The translations under genes and the position numbers were made by a program. The notes beneath the pieces were generated by a model that worked only from the letters and a program-made list of their open reading frames with translations, was not told the DNA's origin and searched no databases. Below are positions 28,452 to 38,843 of a stretch of DNA of 64,000 nt, piece after piece (positions within the stretch are counted from its first letter, which is position 1; each line of letters starts with the position of its first letter). Location of the stretch: NCBI GenBank assembly GCA_023091735.1, contig JALKBU010000142.1:1-64000 (forward strand). The letters are read 5' to 3'. The stretch is from Trichomonas tenax. Its lineage: Eukaryota; Parabasalia; Trichomonadida; Trichomonadidae.

Positions 28452-31184
28452 TTATATTCTTCCTGGACCGTTTGGTTCGGGTTCAACTTGTGATTGTGCA
28501 AGCATTTTCGCTCTTTGTGCTTCATTCCTCTTAGCCTTATCCATAAGCTGGCCAAGCTTCTGAATGAGCCTGTCAATAGTTCCCATATATTTGTTCATAT
28601 CATCAACGGACCTTGAGTCCTGTGCATTAGCGATTGTCTCTTGCTTGAGAAGGTCATAAATCTCATATGATCTCTTTGCCTGGAGCTTCCACATGTCGAC
28701 TTGCTTAACTTTCAACTTGTTTCTATCAAATTGCGAGCAAGATGCCTGAACGCTCTTGAACAAAGCGTTTGCAAAGTAGTTCCAGAATATTCTCCTATCT
28801 GGCTCAAGCTGAATTGCATACTGAGCCATCTCAAGGCACATGTTGTACTTTTGAGAAAACTTGAACGCTCTGAAAGCACCAGCAAACAGCTGCGTATTTG
28901 TCCTGTCGTAGTGGTTTCTGTTGCACAAATCGAACTCCTTGGCAGCTTGTTCTGGATCACGACCATTGTTAGTGATACCATCACCTGTCAAGTAAGCGTT
29001 AGCAAGAGCTTCTGCAGGTCCGGGTATTTTCTCTTGGTTCTCCTTGACGAGTCTCAAGTACTGCATAGCTTCCTGTGGATTTCCATTCAATAACCAGTAC
29101 AAAGCAAGACCAGATGCTGCAGCAATACAATAATTATTTGTCTTCAAAGCGACATGGAAGTATGACTGTGCTTTGTGGAAGTAATTCAATCTATCTCTTG
29201 TTTCGGTCTTATTCTGTGCATGAACGAGGAATGCATTACCAAGGATAACATAAGCAGTAAGATGGCCATCCTTATATTCGCCACTGTTATTTCCATTGTG
29301 TGTGAGGTTCTTAACTTCTTCGGCCAATGTTGTTGATGCCTTAAGATTATTCTGCTCATTGTAAAGTCCGGCTAGATATAACTTAGCTCTGATCTGCTGG
29401 CCAGAGCATTCTTGTTCAACAGTTTCGAAGTACTGTTGTGCAAGTCTGAAGTTCTTTTCATTTCCAGCCAAAACACCAAGGCGAATGTATGGTTCTGGGA
29501 ATCTTGGATGTGACTTTGTGAGCTCTTCATACAATACCTTAGCTTCGGATGTCTTACCAAGCTGTTCGTGGCATCTGGCCATATTGAACTTGATGATTGG
29601 ATTGGATTTTTCTGTAACACGCTCGAAATACTTCAATGCTTCTGAGTACTTTTCTTGTTCGAATAAAGTAATGCCGAAGAATGTCAATGTCTGGTCATCT
29701 GGAATCTGGTTGGATTGCTCAAGGATTGTAACTGTTGCCTTGAATTGGCTGTAGGCTGTATCGAAATCAAGTGTCTTAAGAGCGAGCCAGCCATATGTGG
29801 ATGTCATCTTGTATAACTCCTTGCATTGTCTGTTCTGAGAAAGTCTAATTGCTTCGGCAAGCTGAGCCTTAGCCTTCTTTGCATAGTCTGAATCTTGCTT
29901 GGACTGATACATGTGTGTGTATGCCATACCCAAGATGAAGTGTGGTTCATATTGTGTTGTATATTTCTCGATGATTCCTTCGAGGTATTTGATGGCATCT
30001 TCGTATTTGCCGATGCAAAGTGAAAGGTGTGCAATAGCGAACTGAGCCTGTGTATGTTCTGGATTGTCTTCGAGAACTTGAGCATAGAATGTAATGAGGT
30101 TCTCTGGGCTAACAGTGCCTGTGTAGTGTTTGTATCTTGTCAACTGGAAGTAAGCTTCAGCTCTGAATTGTGATTGGTCGTTAGGAATCTCTTCAATGAG
30201 TGTCTTTGCCTCTGTGACGAAGCTCTTATCTTTGAGCCTGCCAGAAAGCTTAAGAGTTTCGAATCTGAATTGAAGTGTCAAAAGTCTGAATGGAATGTTA
30301 TTCTGGTGATGACTCTTAGCAACTTTGTAGTAAGAAACGAAGTTACCCTTATCAATCTGCATAAGACGAATTAAAACTGTAATATTTGTTGGATCGAGCT
30401 CAAGGCATCTTCTGTAAGCTTTGATGGCGTCTTCCTTCTTGTTAAGCTTTTCTAAGCACATACCAATAGCAAGACGAATCATTGGAAACGCGCAAATAGA
30501 TTTATCGAACAATTCACGAAAATCTGCAACGGCTTCGGAATATTCGGCGTGTGCGAACTTGATGAAGCCAGCAGCGAGCTGTACCAAAGGCTGAAGGTTG
30601 AAAACTTTCTTTATATCGTTAATGGCCTGATCATCTGTTGTCTTTTGGTCTGCTTGCTGCTGGAAGAGAGTGACGACTGTTTCGTGGTAAAGCTTTGCTT
30701 GTCTGCTATTTCCAATGTATAATTCGTAGAAACATCTCGCGAGCCATGTGAAGAAGTATTTATACTCGAGCGCAGACGCTTGACGGATTGTCTCTTCAAC
30801 TTTGTGAGCATCCGCTGTATCAGAGGACGTCAAGCAGTTCTGGAAATAAGATAAAGCTAAATGAACTTTTGGAATGTAGACATATTTGATTTTTTCCTGC
30901 GAGAAGAAATTCAAAAATTCTTCAAACTCTGCCTTGAAGCCATTGTGCTGAAGCGCTGTCGCGGCCATTTCAATTGTAACAATATCTTGGCACTTCGATG
31001 ACTTCAGGCTCGAAATAACCTCGTTGGCGACATCAGCAGTCGCCATATATTCGATCATCTGATCGAGAGTAAACTGGCGATCGCTCTCATTGGGAAGACT
31101 CCTCTTTATCGAGTCAGCCTCCATTTTTTGATTTTGCTGAAAAAAAAAGTTTCCAGCCATTTTGGTGTTTTTTGATATCTTCAT
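28452..31184 (-). CDS. CTR9: Ctr9, TPR subunit of the Paf1 complex
   Basis: This 910-residue protein of tandem TPR repeats matches Ctr9, the scaffold of the nuclear Paf1 complex that travels with RNA polymerase II and supports histone modification. Family-typical pieces include QPLVQLAAGFIKFAHAEY, a TPR with LEKLNKKEDAIKAYRRCLELDP, and KTLDFDTAYSQFKATV. It ends with a basic, Gln-rich stretch, shorter than the acidic C-terminal tail of animal Ctr9 (1173 residues). ATGs at 31184, 31160 (MAGNFFF) and about 31124 (MEADS) are all possible starts. Promoter-word variants at 31242-31270 lie 60-85 bp upstream of the first. The stop overlaps TAAA. Confidence 0.85.
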   Translation of the reverse strand: MKISKNTKMAGNFFFQQNQKMEADSIKRSLPNESDRQFTLDQMIEYMATADVANEVISSLKSSKCQDIVTIEMAATALQHNGFKAEFEEFLNFFSQEKIKYVYIPKVHLALSYFQNCLTSSDTADAHKVEETIRQASALEYKYFFTWLARCFYELYIGNSRQAKLYHETVVTLFQQQADQKTTDDQAINDIKKVFNLQPLVQLAAGFIKFAHAEYSEAVADFRELFDKSICAFPMIRLAIGMCLEKLNKKEDAIKAYRRCLELDPTNITVLIRLMQIDKGNFVSYYKVAKSHHQNNIPFRLLTLQFRFETLKLSGRLKDKSFVTEAKTLIEEIPNDQSQFRAEAYFQLTRYKHYTGTVSPENLITFYAQVLEDNPEHTQAQFAIAHLSLCIGKYEDAIKYLEGIIEKYTTQYEPHFILGMAYTHMYQSKQDSDYAKKAKAQLAEAIRLSQNRQCKELYKMTSTYGWLALKTLDFDTAYSQFKATVTILEQSNQIPDDQTLTFFGITLFEQEKYSEALKYFERVTEKSNPIIKFNMARCHEQLGKTSEAKVLYEELTKSHPRFPEPYIRLGVLAGNEKNFRLAQQYFETVEQECSGQQIRAKLYLAGLYNEQNNLKASTTLAEEVKNLTHNGNNSGEYKDGHLTAYVILGNAFLVHAQNKTETRDRLNYFHKAQSYFHVALKTNNYCIAAASGLALYWLLNGNPQEAMQYLRLVKENQEKIPGPAEALANAYLTGDGITNNGRDPEQAAKEFDLCNRNHYDRTNTQLFAGAFRAFKFSQKYNMCLEMAQYAIQLEPDRRIFWNYFANALFKSVQASCSQFDRNKLKVKQVDMWKLQAKRSYEIYDLLKQETIANAQDSRSVDDMNKYMGTIDRLIQKLGQLMDKAKRNEAQRAKMLAQSQVEPEPNGPGRI

Positions 31185-31241
31185 ACATTATTATATTGAT
31201 ATTCCTGGTTAAATTGGAAGATGAAGAATAATTTAATTTTT

Positions 31242-31270
31242 TGTCATGTAAATTGACATTCGTCAGGTAA
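31242..31270. promoter_or_regulatory. two promoter-word variants upstream of CTR9
   Basis: TGTCATGTAAA (31242-31252) and CGTCAGGTAAA (31261-31271) lie 58-85 bp before the CTR9 ATG at 31184. Confidence 0.45.
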
Positions 31271-31434
31271 AAGTATTATAATATTCACTTGCAGACACCA
31301 ATTGGAAACACCATTGTTCTGGACTTAATTCTCAGTCAGGTTTGATTAGTAATAATAATTCGCAAATACCGTGAAAAATGAAAATTTGAAACATTTTGAA
31401 TTTAGAACAAACAAAAAATATATCGGTAAAATGA

Positions 31435-31755
31435 TTAAATTTCATCATCGCTGCTAAGATCCTTTGGTCTAGCATCAACTTTTCTAATAATATGAACATC
31501 ATCATTTTGATGAGACGCGGCATTAGTATATAAATCGAGATGGGCACTCTCTAATTGTTCATCACCAAGATTAATATCACGCTCATTAACATTGACTCCT
31601 GAACCGCTTTCGTCTTCATTTTCTTCGATTTGTTTGGGCTTTCGTGGAATACATCTTATGATGTACATGATGAATAATGCAAAGAGTACGAAGCATCCGA
31701 CGGCACAGCCAGCATAAGAAGGAATCTGATAGAGTGTTACGTTGACTGTACGCAT
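31435..31755 (-). CDS. small single-pass membrane protein, unknown
   Basis: This 106-residue protein has a short N-terminal outside segment, one strong transmembrane helix (near residues 14-34, GCAVGCFVLFALFIMYII), a basic RCIPRKPK stop-transfer sequence, and an acidic cytoplasmic tail. I do not recognise it. An exact promoter word lies about 57-67 bp upstream (31812-31822), which supports it as a gene. Confidence 0.6.
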   Translation of the reverse strand: MRTVNVTLYQIPSYAGCAVGCFVLFALFIMYIIRCIPRKPKQIEENEDESGSGVNVNERDINLGDEQLESAHLDLYTNAASHQNDDVHIIRKVDARPKDLSSDDEI

Positions 31756-31811
31756 TTTAATTTTTTTATCCCCAAACGAAAGACGTTAAAAATATTTTTG
31801 ACAATTATATG

Positions 31812-31822
31812 TTTACATGTCA
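31812..31822. promoter_or_regulatory. promoter word upstream of the 106-residue membrane protein
   Basis: Exact TTTACATGTCA, continuing with AA. It is 57 bp before the ATG at 31755. Confidence 0.5.
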
Positions 31823-31824
31823 AA

Positions 31825-32347
31825 TATTCTAACTTCACTTCACTGCCTTTGTAGATTAATAATGCATGAAAATAATGTCATGGAATAACGCTCCTGATAC
31901 AATATGATGAAAATACTAAATAAGAATACTCCTATCGCCAAATTTGAAATTTTCAAATCTAAATAAGCATTTACAATCTATGTTTCGTGAAATATTATAA
32001 ACTTAATGTGTTGAATTTGTTACATTAAAGCACTGGTCATGATTCCGGTAAAATCTCAAAATCGGAATTAATCAAAAGCAAAAGAAGTGAAACCAGAGTT
32101 TTCCATATCTACATACCCAAGAGAGGCTATACATGCAGTAAAATAGTGTAATCTTACAAAATTTTCACAGCGTTCGAAATTTCATTTTTTGATAGCACAA
32201 CTTTTTTAAACGATGCAGAAAATTCAAAATTTTGCAAAACGGGGGTATAATTGGATTCCTGACGCAATGTGGTTGGCATGCATTTGACCACATTTACATT
32301 GAATGTTACAAAATTCAAAAGTTCAACTTACTTCATTCTGATACACA
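31825..32347. other. intergenic, nothing recognised
   Basis: AT-rich divergent spacer between the minus-strand membrane protein and the plus-strand acylated protein. The last 20 bp contain a TTCATTCTGAT initiator-like stretch. Confidence 0.4.
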
Positions 32348-32533
32348 ATGGGTTGTGGTGCTAGTGCAACAAAGAAGGCAGAGAGTGAGCAATTACCAAC
32401 AGCTAAACCATTAGTTCCTGAAGAGTCTAACAACCAGCAACAACAGGCTGCTCCAGTTTCAAATGAACCACAAGCTGCTCCTGCTAATGCTGAGAACCAG
32501 CAACCGCAGCAACAGGCTTCGGCTAGTCAATAA
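32348..32533 (+). CDS. small N-myristoylated, Gln/Ala-rich protein
   Basis: This 61-residue protein begins MGCGASATKK. Gly2 with Ser6 and basic residues fits an N-myristoylation signal, and Cys3 a palmitoylation site, so it probably sits on the inner face of a membrane. The rest is disordered and rich in Gln, Ala, Asn and Pro. A TCATTCTG sequence 13-20 bp upstream fits the initiator consensus TCA-Py-T/A, with a very short leader. The function is unknown; similar short MGC proteins may act as membrane anchors. Confidence 0.65.
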   Translation: MGCGASATKKAESEQLPTAKPLVPEESNNQQQQAAPVSNEPQAAPANAENQQPQQQASASQ

Positions 32534-33181
32534 TGAATAAAACTTATTATTTACGTTCTTTCTTTAAATTGCATATCTTTTTTAAAAAAAAATAGGAAAA
32601 AATTTTGTCACATAATTACCGCTATCAAATCAACCAAGCCAGTTATTATGATCACATGGATCACAAGTTTGGCTGCAACATTTGGTTGCTCAGGAAATGT
32701 TTTATTGATCGAAATGATCTTAAACCACATGCAATTGAATTCATAGAAATTATGCATTTCAACATCCAAAGATGATATGCTTAAACGAGTCATAATTGAT
32801 TTCGTAGAGACAAGACTTATATATTCATGGTATTCCTTGATTTGGTGCCCTGAATAAATCACTAGTCAGTTAAAGAATTATCTTTGCAATATGAATTTTT
32901 CCTATATAACTTCAACTGACATATGATTCAATTTCAGTCTCTTTTCGATATGGCCTTGAATTGCATGTAACTTGAGCCAGCGCTTTGAGTTTGTTCATTC
33001 AAATAATGAGTTTCCTGAAGTCGTTGAAGAAGATAAGATTTCATCCAATGAAAATTGTTCCAAAGATTGGAGACTCGTCTTTGATTAACAAGGATTAGGA
33101 AATTGCAGGTAATCCCCTTCAAGATAAATAATTAATTATCTTTAAAGATCTAATTATCTCATTCAAACTATATAAGAAATA
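32534..33181. other. intergenic, nothing recognised
   Basis: AT-rich spacer with two short minus-strand frames (32608-32862 and 32934-33122) that have no supporting signals. Confidence 0.4.
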
Positions 33182-33382
33182 ATGAAAAACTTTACGACTT
33201 CATTGATTTCTATAATAACTGTATCAATAATGCTATACAATGTTCTAGCAAATGATGATTTAGTTAAAAATGTTGTTTTTACACATCCATTGACTTTCCT
33301 TTATCATTTATCAGAAAATTATTTGAACAATTTACTTGATGCTCTGTGTACAGCGGATGATTTCACGAGATTTCATCAGTGA
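33182..33382 (+). CDS. possible short secreted peptide
   Basis: This frame of 66 residues begins with a good signal-peptide-like stretch (KNFTTSLISIITVSIMLYNVLA) followed by a short polar region. CTCATTC about 20-25 bp upstream fits the initiator. It could equally be the truncated start of a larger secreted-protein gene. No family is recognised. Confidence 0.35.
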   Translation: MKNFTTSLISIITVSIMLYNVLANDDLVKNVVFTHPLTFLYHLSENYLNNLLDALCTADDFTRFHQ

Positions 33383-33521
33383 AAAATAGTAGAATTATAT
33401 TGATCAAATTAATTTTTTAACAAATATCTAAAAACATGAGAAACTAGTATGAAAACAACCTTTAACTCGATGTGTTCAAGCATGTCATTATGTCTGTTTT
33501 CATATATAAATAAAGCGAGAG

Positions 33522-35639
33522 ATGGCTTCTTTCGAACATGTTGAATTGGAAGCTCTTTGGAGCGACTTTACTAAAGTCACGCCAATGGAAGAGTCAATTT
33601 CAACTGTAGAACTCGCTTTACGAGATACAATGAGCAATTTGAAACTTCCAAGACAATCAAGATTTGGTTATCACGGCAAATATTACAAAGTAAAGTACGT
33701 CCCCGCTGGATTCTCAGAGAGTGGTAATGCGTTTAAGACTATTTATGAACCAGATTCGCCTTCAGAAATTATTCGCGCTTTATTCGGTGTAACAGGCGGC
33801 TTATTATACGTATTCTCGAAGAACTCTATTGATATATCCGAAGCTCGTGAGCTTATTTCTGTCCTAACACCAGCAGTTTACTCATGTGGCACAAATTTGC
33901 CTATTTTTGTTCAAGTAACGAAAGCCGAATATCAAAGCTTCCTCGGATTCTCAATTGCAGATCATGTTCACACACATATGAGCTCTTATACCGATTGGAG
34001 CGCAAATACAATTTATTCAGATTTCAATTCCATCCTCAAAATCTTTCACGATTCGACTGGATCTCCAGATCTTCCTTATTTGGGTAATTCAAGAATGCAT
34101 TTTGATATTGATCAATATGATTTTGGAGAAAAAACGAAATTTTCGCTAAACAAATTCTATTCACGCGTTTCTCAGGATCCGATTAAAACCGTTAAAATTG
34201 TCGCTCTCAGTCCAGAGGTTCAAAATCCGAAAAAAGAATTTTTACTCAGTGAAGCAGCACACGTCGCGGTATCTATGAAAACAATAAGCAAGCAGAATGT
34301 CGAAGAATCGGCTCTTACACGTTTTATTAAACACATTCAACAAACATCAGGAATGGAGAAATTCACATGCTATAATGAAGCAAAAGCAAACGAAAAGGTT
34401 GACGCCATATTCAAAGCAGCTAAGGAAAGTTCAGAAATGACCATTCTTAAGGCTGCTCCCAAAGACTCAATTTTATCTCAAGTTGTTGTCGAAATGGCCT
34501 TAGCACCAGAGATTCATCTTGCATCATCGATATGGTCACGTTTTCTTGCGAAAATTAGAACATACTATGACAAGAGAATTGTAATCCCTGGCTTGGGCAC
34601 AGGATGTCCAGATTTTGAGCACTGTCTCATTTATCAAAAACTCCAAATGCTCAATTATTGCATTGTTCAATCTCAAAAAGAAAGTCACGCGTTGACAAAA
34701 TCGGAGTCAATGGATAAAAAGCTTTTGAATGGAAATCAAATGATCAATCCAGCAATGCAAGCACTTGCTCCTGCATGTACAGAAGATCAAAAATTGGAAA
34801 TCGATGAACTCTTGATTAAGAATTATGAAGATCAAGTTCAAAAATCTCGAATCCAAAGTCGCCAATTAAGAGCAGATATTGCAGCGTTCAAAGCTGAAAA
34901 TGAAGGCGCAGTATTTGAGGACTTTGTCCGCTGGTACTCGCCAGCAGACTACAATGAGAAAACAGGACAAATGTCACAGAGAATGAGTGATCCAAGGAAC
35001 ATCTGGAGAGACTTATGGGAGAAAGAAGCACCCAAACTTGCTAAAGATCAAGAGCCTACATTTGACTTATTAATGCAAGCTGAACTCGCACTTGACTATC
35101 TTGAGTCATCTATTCCAACTGAAGTCTTTGGTGATTTGGTCCCTGTTTTATTCTCAGCAGCTTATTTCGCAATTAAGGATGATTTTCCGGAAACAATTCC
35201 TTATAATCGCCCATTCTTAGCAAAAATAGCCTCAGTTTTAGATGAATTCCATAGGGAGATTGAATTATCACAGGATAGATTCACGATCGTTCAATATATG
35301 CAAATTTCTGATCAGAAAGCACTTAAAATTGAAAAGGCATGCGCTGAACAAGCGATAACATCTTCTATGATGATGAAGCTTCCTGATTGCCAGCATCTTG
35401 TTCAATCTCTTTTAGATGATGACTTTGGCATTGTTTCATCACCAAAAGAGAGAGCAGCTGTTTTTGAGATGATGAAAGATATGAAAGTTGCAGAAGGAAA
35501 GAGTCTAATTAGAGTTGAAAATTGCTTTGCTAAAGAGACAACGAATGGTAAAAACAGACTGTACACGGCTCAATATTATGACAGACTTGGTCTTCCTAAT
35601 CACGTTGTTATTGCCACTTCAATTGAAGAATATTTGTAA
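33522..35639 (+). CDS. RAB3GAP1: Rab3 GTPase-activating protein, catalytic subunit
   Basis: This 705-residue protein matches RAB3GAP1, whose complex regulates Rab3 and activates Rab18 in membrane traffic and ER organisation. The best evidence is the conserved block FEDFVRWYSPADY (residues 465-477), followed after a variable stretch by MSDPRNIWRDLWEKEAP, equal to the DFVRWYSPRDY ... MWVEAWETAKP block of the animal protein. The N-terminal region has a divergent copy of the family's first segment. It is shorter than the animal protein (about 980). A TTCATA initiator-like site lies about 20 bp before the ATG. The stop overlaps TAAA. The non-catalytic partner RAB3GAP2 is not in this window. Confidence 0.82.
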   Translation: MASFEHVELEALWSDFTKVTPMEESISTVELALRDTMSNLKLPRQSRFGYHGKYYKVKYVPAGFSESGNAFKTIYEPDSPSEIIRALFGVTGGLLYVFSKNSIDISEARELISVLTPAVYSCGTNLPIFVQVTKAEYQSFLGFSIADHVHTHMSSYTDWSANTIYSDFNSILKIFHDSTGSPDLPYLGNSRMHFDIDQYDFGEKTKFSLNKFYSRVSQDPIKTVKIVALSPEVQNPKKEFLLSEAAHVAVSMKTISKQNVEESALTRFIKHIQQTSGMEKFTCYNEAKANEKVDAIFKAAKESSEMTILKAAPKDSILSQVVVEMALAPEIHLASSIWSRFLAKIRTYYDKRIVIPGLGTGCPDFEHCLIYQKLQMLNYCIVQSQKESHALTKSESMDKKLLNGNQMINPAMQALAPACTEDQKLEIDELLIKNYEDQVQKSRIQSRQLRADIAAFKAENEGAVFEDFVRWYSPADYNEKTGQMSQRMSDPRNIWRDLWEKEAPKLAKDQEPTFDLLMQAELALDYLESSIPTEVFGDLVPVLFSAAYFAIKDDFPETIPYNRPFLAKIASVLDEFHREIELSQDRFTIVQYMQISDQKALKIEKACAEQAITSSMMMKLPDCQHLVQSLLDDDFGIVSSPKERAAVFEMMKDMKVAEGKSLIRVENCFAKETTNGKNRLYTAQYYDRLGLPNHVVIATSIEEYL

Positions 35640-36121
35640 ATATTATATCTATTTATTATATCTAAATACATAGACAATTAATAGTGGTGTGTTTAATATC
35701 ACTGTGATTGACAAATCAAATATTTCATTAAACATTATTTTTTGCCCACCTATGTTATGCGTAATTGTGCTTTTAAATGATAGAATTCTAACTTGTGTTT
35801 TACTATGACTTCAATTAAATGAGATGAATGATTAAGAGCTAAAACAGCAATGAAACAGCGGTGTTTATTGTTGAATCTAGAATATGATATGTAATGTATT
35901 TTTATGTCATGTAAAAGATAAGAATATTTAAGTCGGAAGTCAAAAAATGGCATATGCTATGATCATAATTTCCAATTAGCAAATAGAAATTAAGGAATAA
36001 TTGATCTGAAATAATCAAAAATTGAGAATATCGATTATTTTTTATACAAAAAATAAAATTCATCGATTCTCGTTGAGATCACCAACCAAAGCTGTAGGAT
36101 TCTACAAAGAAAACAATAATG
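35640..36121. other. intergenic with one promoter word
   Basis: TGTCATGTAAAA at 35905-35916 lies about 220 bp before the transporter gene. Otherwise AT-rich with no supported gene. Confidence 0.4.
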
Positions 36122-36129
36122 TCACTTTT
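36122..36129 (+). promoter_or_regulatory. initiator TCACTTTT overlapping an upstream ATG
   Basis: The sequence ATGTCACTTTTCATTATG starts at 36119. If transcription starts at the A of TCACTTTT (36124), the ATG at 36119 is not in the mRNA and translation begins at 36134. Confidence 0.6.
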
Positions 36130-36133
36130 CATT

Positions 36134-37375
36134 ATGTTTCTTTGCACTCCGCAATTCAAGTATATTCTCGTTATTTCATTGGCTGCAGTGTCGGTAGGAA
36201 TGGTTCTAGCGTACTGCAGTCCTGCTGGAGCATCTTTAATCGACAAACTCGGTTATTCCAAAAATCAATTCAGCATTTTTAATGCCATTACAGCCATATC
36301 TGCTATCGCCGGAAGTACACTCATCAATTTACTCGTTTCACGTTTCGGAAGAAAATACGCATCTATAGCCACACAGATCGGAGTTGTAATTGGATGGATT
36401 TTGATTATTATCACCGGAAAGAAATACAACTGGCTTGGATACATATCCAGAATCATCTCTGGTGTATCTATTGGCGCATCGTCTGGAGTTATTCCTGTAT
36501 ATATTGTTGAATTAGCACCAGAAGAATATAGAGCTGCATTTGGTGTTATGTGTCAACTATACGTATCTATAGGTGCAGTTTTATCATATGCTTTTGGTTT
36601 GTTCGCTGATTGTAAATTAATTGCAATTTTATCTTTGATTCCATGTGCTCTGTTTCTAATATTAATTTGGTTTTGCCCAGATTCGCCTGTTAAGACATTA
36701 TTAATCTCATCAGATAATTCAGAAAAACTATTTCAGAAAAAGTTCATCAAATCGATTATAATCTCTATGTTATCTGTTATATTCCAGCAGCTTAGCGGAA
36801 TTAACGCTCTGCTGACCAATCTCAACTCAATTTTCAATCAATCAAAAATCACAATTTCTTCTGGTGCTGCTGCCGTCTTAGTCGCCTCTTCACAGATGAT
36901 TTCCACTGCTATTTCATCGGCGTTTATTGCGAAATTCGGCGATAGAATCTGTTGGATAGTTTCATCGGTAGGACAAGCGGTAGCATTGATATTATCATTC
37001 GCCAACGAAAAGAAGAACTTGAGTCCTTATATTCCAGTCATTTGTCTCTTCTTTGACGTCTTTCTATTCGGAATGGGACTTGGTCCAATTCCATGGTTTG
37101 TCGTCGCAAAAGTTTTTCCTGATTCTGTCAGATCTCTCGCATCATGCTTGAATCAAGCTTTCAACTGGTTTCTTTGCAGCATCATGATATTCGCCTTCAC
37201 ACCAATGGTAGAAACAATGACACTTAGTTGGGTCTATTTCTTCTATGGCATAGTTATGGTACTGTCTGTCTTCTACGGTCTGTTTTTGCTTCCTGGTGAA
37301 CCGAAGAAAGAACAGGCTGAGAACGAAAGCGAAGATAACAACGATGAGGAGGAGCCTAAAATATGTGAAATGTGA
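36134..37375 (+). CDS. sugar transporter, MFS (SLC2-like)
   Basis: This 413-residue protein with about twelve transmembrane helices belongs to the sugar-porter branch of the major facilitator superfamily and should act at the plasma membrane. Signatures, counted from the ATG at 36134, are SRFGRK after helix 2 (about residues 70-75), PVYIVELAPEEYR (about 121-133), QQLSGIN in helix 7 (about 218-224) and GLGPIPW in helix 10, followed by VFPDSVR. The C-terminal tail is highly acidic. I prefer 36134 over the ATG 15 bp upstream because the initiator lies between them (see the initiator entry). The stop is TGA. Confidence 0.85.
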   Translation: MFLCTPQFKYILVISLAAVSVGMVLAYCSPAGASLIDKLGYSKNQFSIFNAITAISAIAGSTLINLLVSRFGRKYASIATQIGVVIGWILIIITGKKYNWLGYISRIISGVSIGASSGVIPVYIVELAPEEYRAAFGVMCQLYVSIGAVLSYAFGLFADCKLIAILSLIPCALFLILIWFCPDSPVKTLLISSDNSEKLFQKKFIKSIIISMLSVIFQQLSGINALLTNLNSIFNQSKITISSGAAAVLVASSQMISTAISSAFIAKFGDRICWIVSSVGQAVALILSFANEKKNLSPYIPVICLFFDVFLFGMGLGPIPWFVVAKVFPDSVRSLASCLNQAFNWFLCSIMIFAFTPMVETMTLSWVYFFYGIVMVLSVFYGLFLLPGEPKKEQAENESEDNNDEEEPKICEM

Positions 37376-37565
37376 TATATATAGATAATAAACTGTTATG
37401 TGTTCATGTTAAAATTTTGCTGTATTTTTGAATAAAGGCAAATTCGTTAAAAACTAAACAACACTAGATGCGTATATGATAGTTAAAGATAAGAAACATG
37501 GATATTTATAACAACAAAATTAATATATATAATAATTTGTGTGATTAATGATCTCTATGAAAAAA

Positions 37566-38440
37566 TTAAAGATTGATGATAGTGCTCTGCCTGCGTTTCA
37601 TTTGAGAAGGAGGTTGAGTGGTTGTAATGGGCTCTTGAACAGGAATGTTGTACCAAGAGTTGGAAGGTATCGATATTCGAGGCTTAGATATGAATATAGC
37701 CTGAACTTCGTCCAATGAAAGTCTATTTGCGGGATCAATTTCCAATGCACCCGTAATTACATCGGCGATTGCTCTCTCAACGAACATTGGTATCAGAAAC
37801 TTATACGTATTCTTTTGCTGCAAGAAAGGATTAAATCCGCATGTCATAAAGTAAATCGTGACACTAAGGAACCAAATATCGGCAATGAATGGATTGCATG
37901 TCTGATATGCACGCTGTTCGGGTGCCAAATATCCATAACTTCCCACATAATAACTTGAAGTATCACCAGAATATTCGCAAGATAAGCCAAAGTCTGCTAC
38001 CTTGATTCTTCCATATCTATCAAAAAGAATGTTTGATTGTTTTAAGTCGTGATGAGCGATTTTTTGAGAGTGCATATATTTTAATGCGCTTACAATTTGC
38101 TTCGCATACGTAATAATTTTGTTCTGAGCCGGTCTTGTTCGCTGTTTTATCGTTGTTTCTAGATTTCCTCCTTCACAGAACTCCATTATGAGAAAATAAA
38201 TGTTATTTTCTTCGAAATGGGCATATAATCTAACAATGTTTGGATGATCTAATACTGATAATGCGTGAAATTCCTTTTCATAATTGACTTTTTCGTGATT
38301 ACTTTGCAAACAAAATTGTCATTGAAACTTAAGTGATAAACTAAAAGGCATGAAGGAAAGTACTTGTTTCTGAGGCTCTTGACAATCTCGTAGCCATGGC
38401 GTCGCAATATTTCCGGAATAGACAAAGAATTTTCATTCAT
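37566..38440 (-). pseudogene. frameshifted protein kinase with lost glycine loop
   Basis: From the ATG at 38440 a kinase N-terminus reads to ...NFVCKVI (VAIK-type lysine), then runs into another frame. The remainder continues in a frame one base away, from about 38305 down to 37566, as EKEFHALSVLDHPNIVRLYAHF and the rest of the domain. HHDLKQSN (HRD loop with HHD), ADFGLS (DFG) and LAPEQ (APE) are present. A one-base deletion in an AC-rich stretch near 38290-38300 would explain it. The region that should hold GxGxxG reads SLRNKYFPSCLLV, so the glycine loop is also degenerate. Either a decayed kinase, a sequencing error or a pseudokinase read through by frameshift; I favour decay. The STE20-like hydrophobic pattern is not specific enough for a subfamily. 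Confidence 0.65.
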
Positions 38441-38630
38441 AAAAAAATTACAATAAGGTTATATATCGAACAAATTTTCGCATATTTGTGAAATAATTTC
38501 GTTTATAGATAAATTGGTCTCTCTGTTTTTGCATTCAAACGATCAGATTCGGGAAAAGAATTCTCAAATTGACAAAGATTCGAATTTGACTGTTGATATT
38601 TTACATTAAATTATGTGTCAAAATACAATA

Positions 38631-38643
38631 TTTACATGACAAA
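38631..38643. promoter_or_regulatory. promoter-word variant between divergent genes
   Basis: TTTACATGACAAA, about midway (190-200 bp from each start) between the minus-strand kinase and the plus-strand USP-like gene. Confidence 0.35.
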
Positions 38644-38803
38644 CATTTTTCATCTCTCCAATCACACTATTTGTTCAATATCTGAGATACTATGATTGAT
38701 GGTATTGATAATTTGGACTAATGCGTTTGCATTTAGTTGTGAACATAGATATTTGCAGTGAAATTTAATCATTGGAGCTCATTTTGAAAAACAAAGTGAT
38801 AAA

Positions 38804-38842
38804 TTTTGTCATGTAAAGTAGAGCACAAAAAATGTCACTTTT
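38804..38842 (+). promoter_or_regulatory. promoter word plus initiator of the USP-like gene
   Basis: TTTTGTCATGTAAAG (from 38804) is followed about 20 bp later by TCACTTTT (38835-38842), immediately before the ATG at 38844. The ATG at 38832 lies upstream of the predicted start of transcription. Confidence 0.6.
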
Positions 38843-38843
38843 C

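Noticed and set aside
38280..38310. Intron in the kinase gene
   Set aside because: There is no GTAYGT-like donor nor an ACTAAC...ACAG acceptor, and the gap is about one base.
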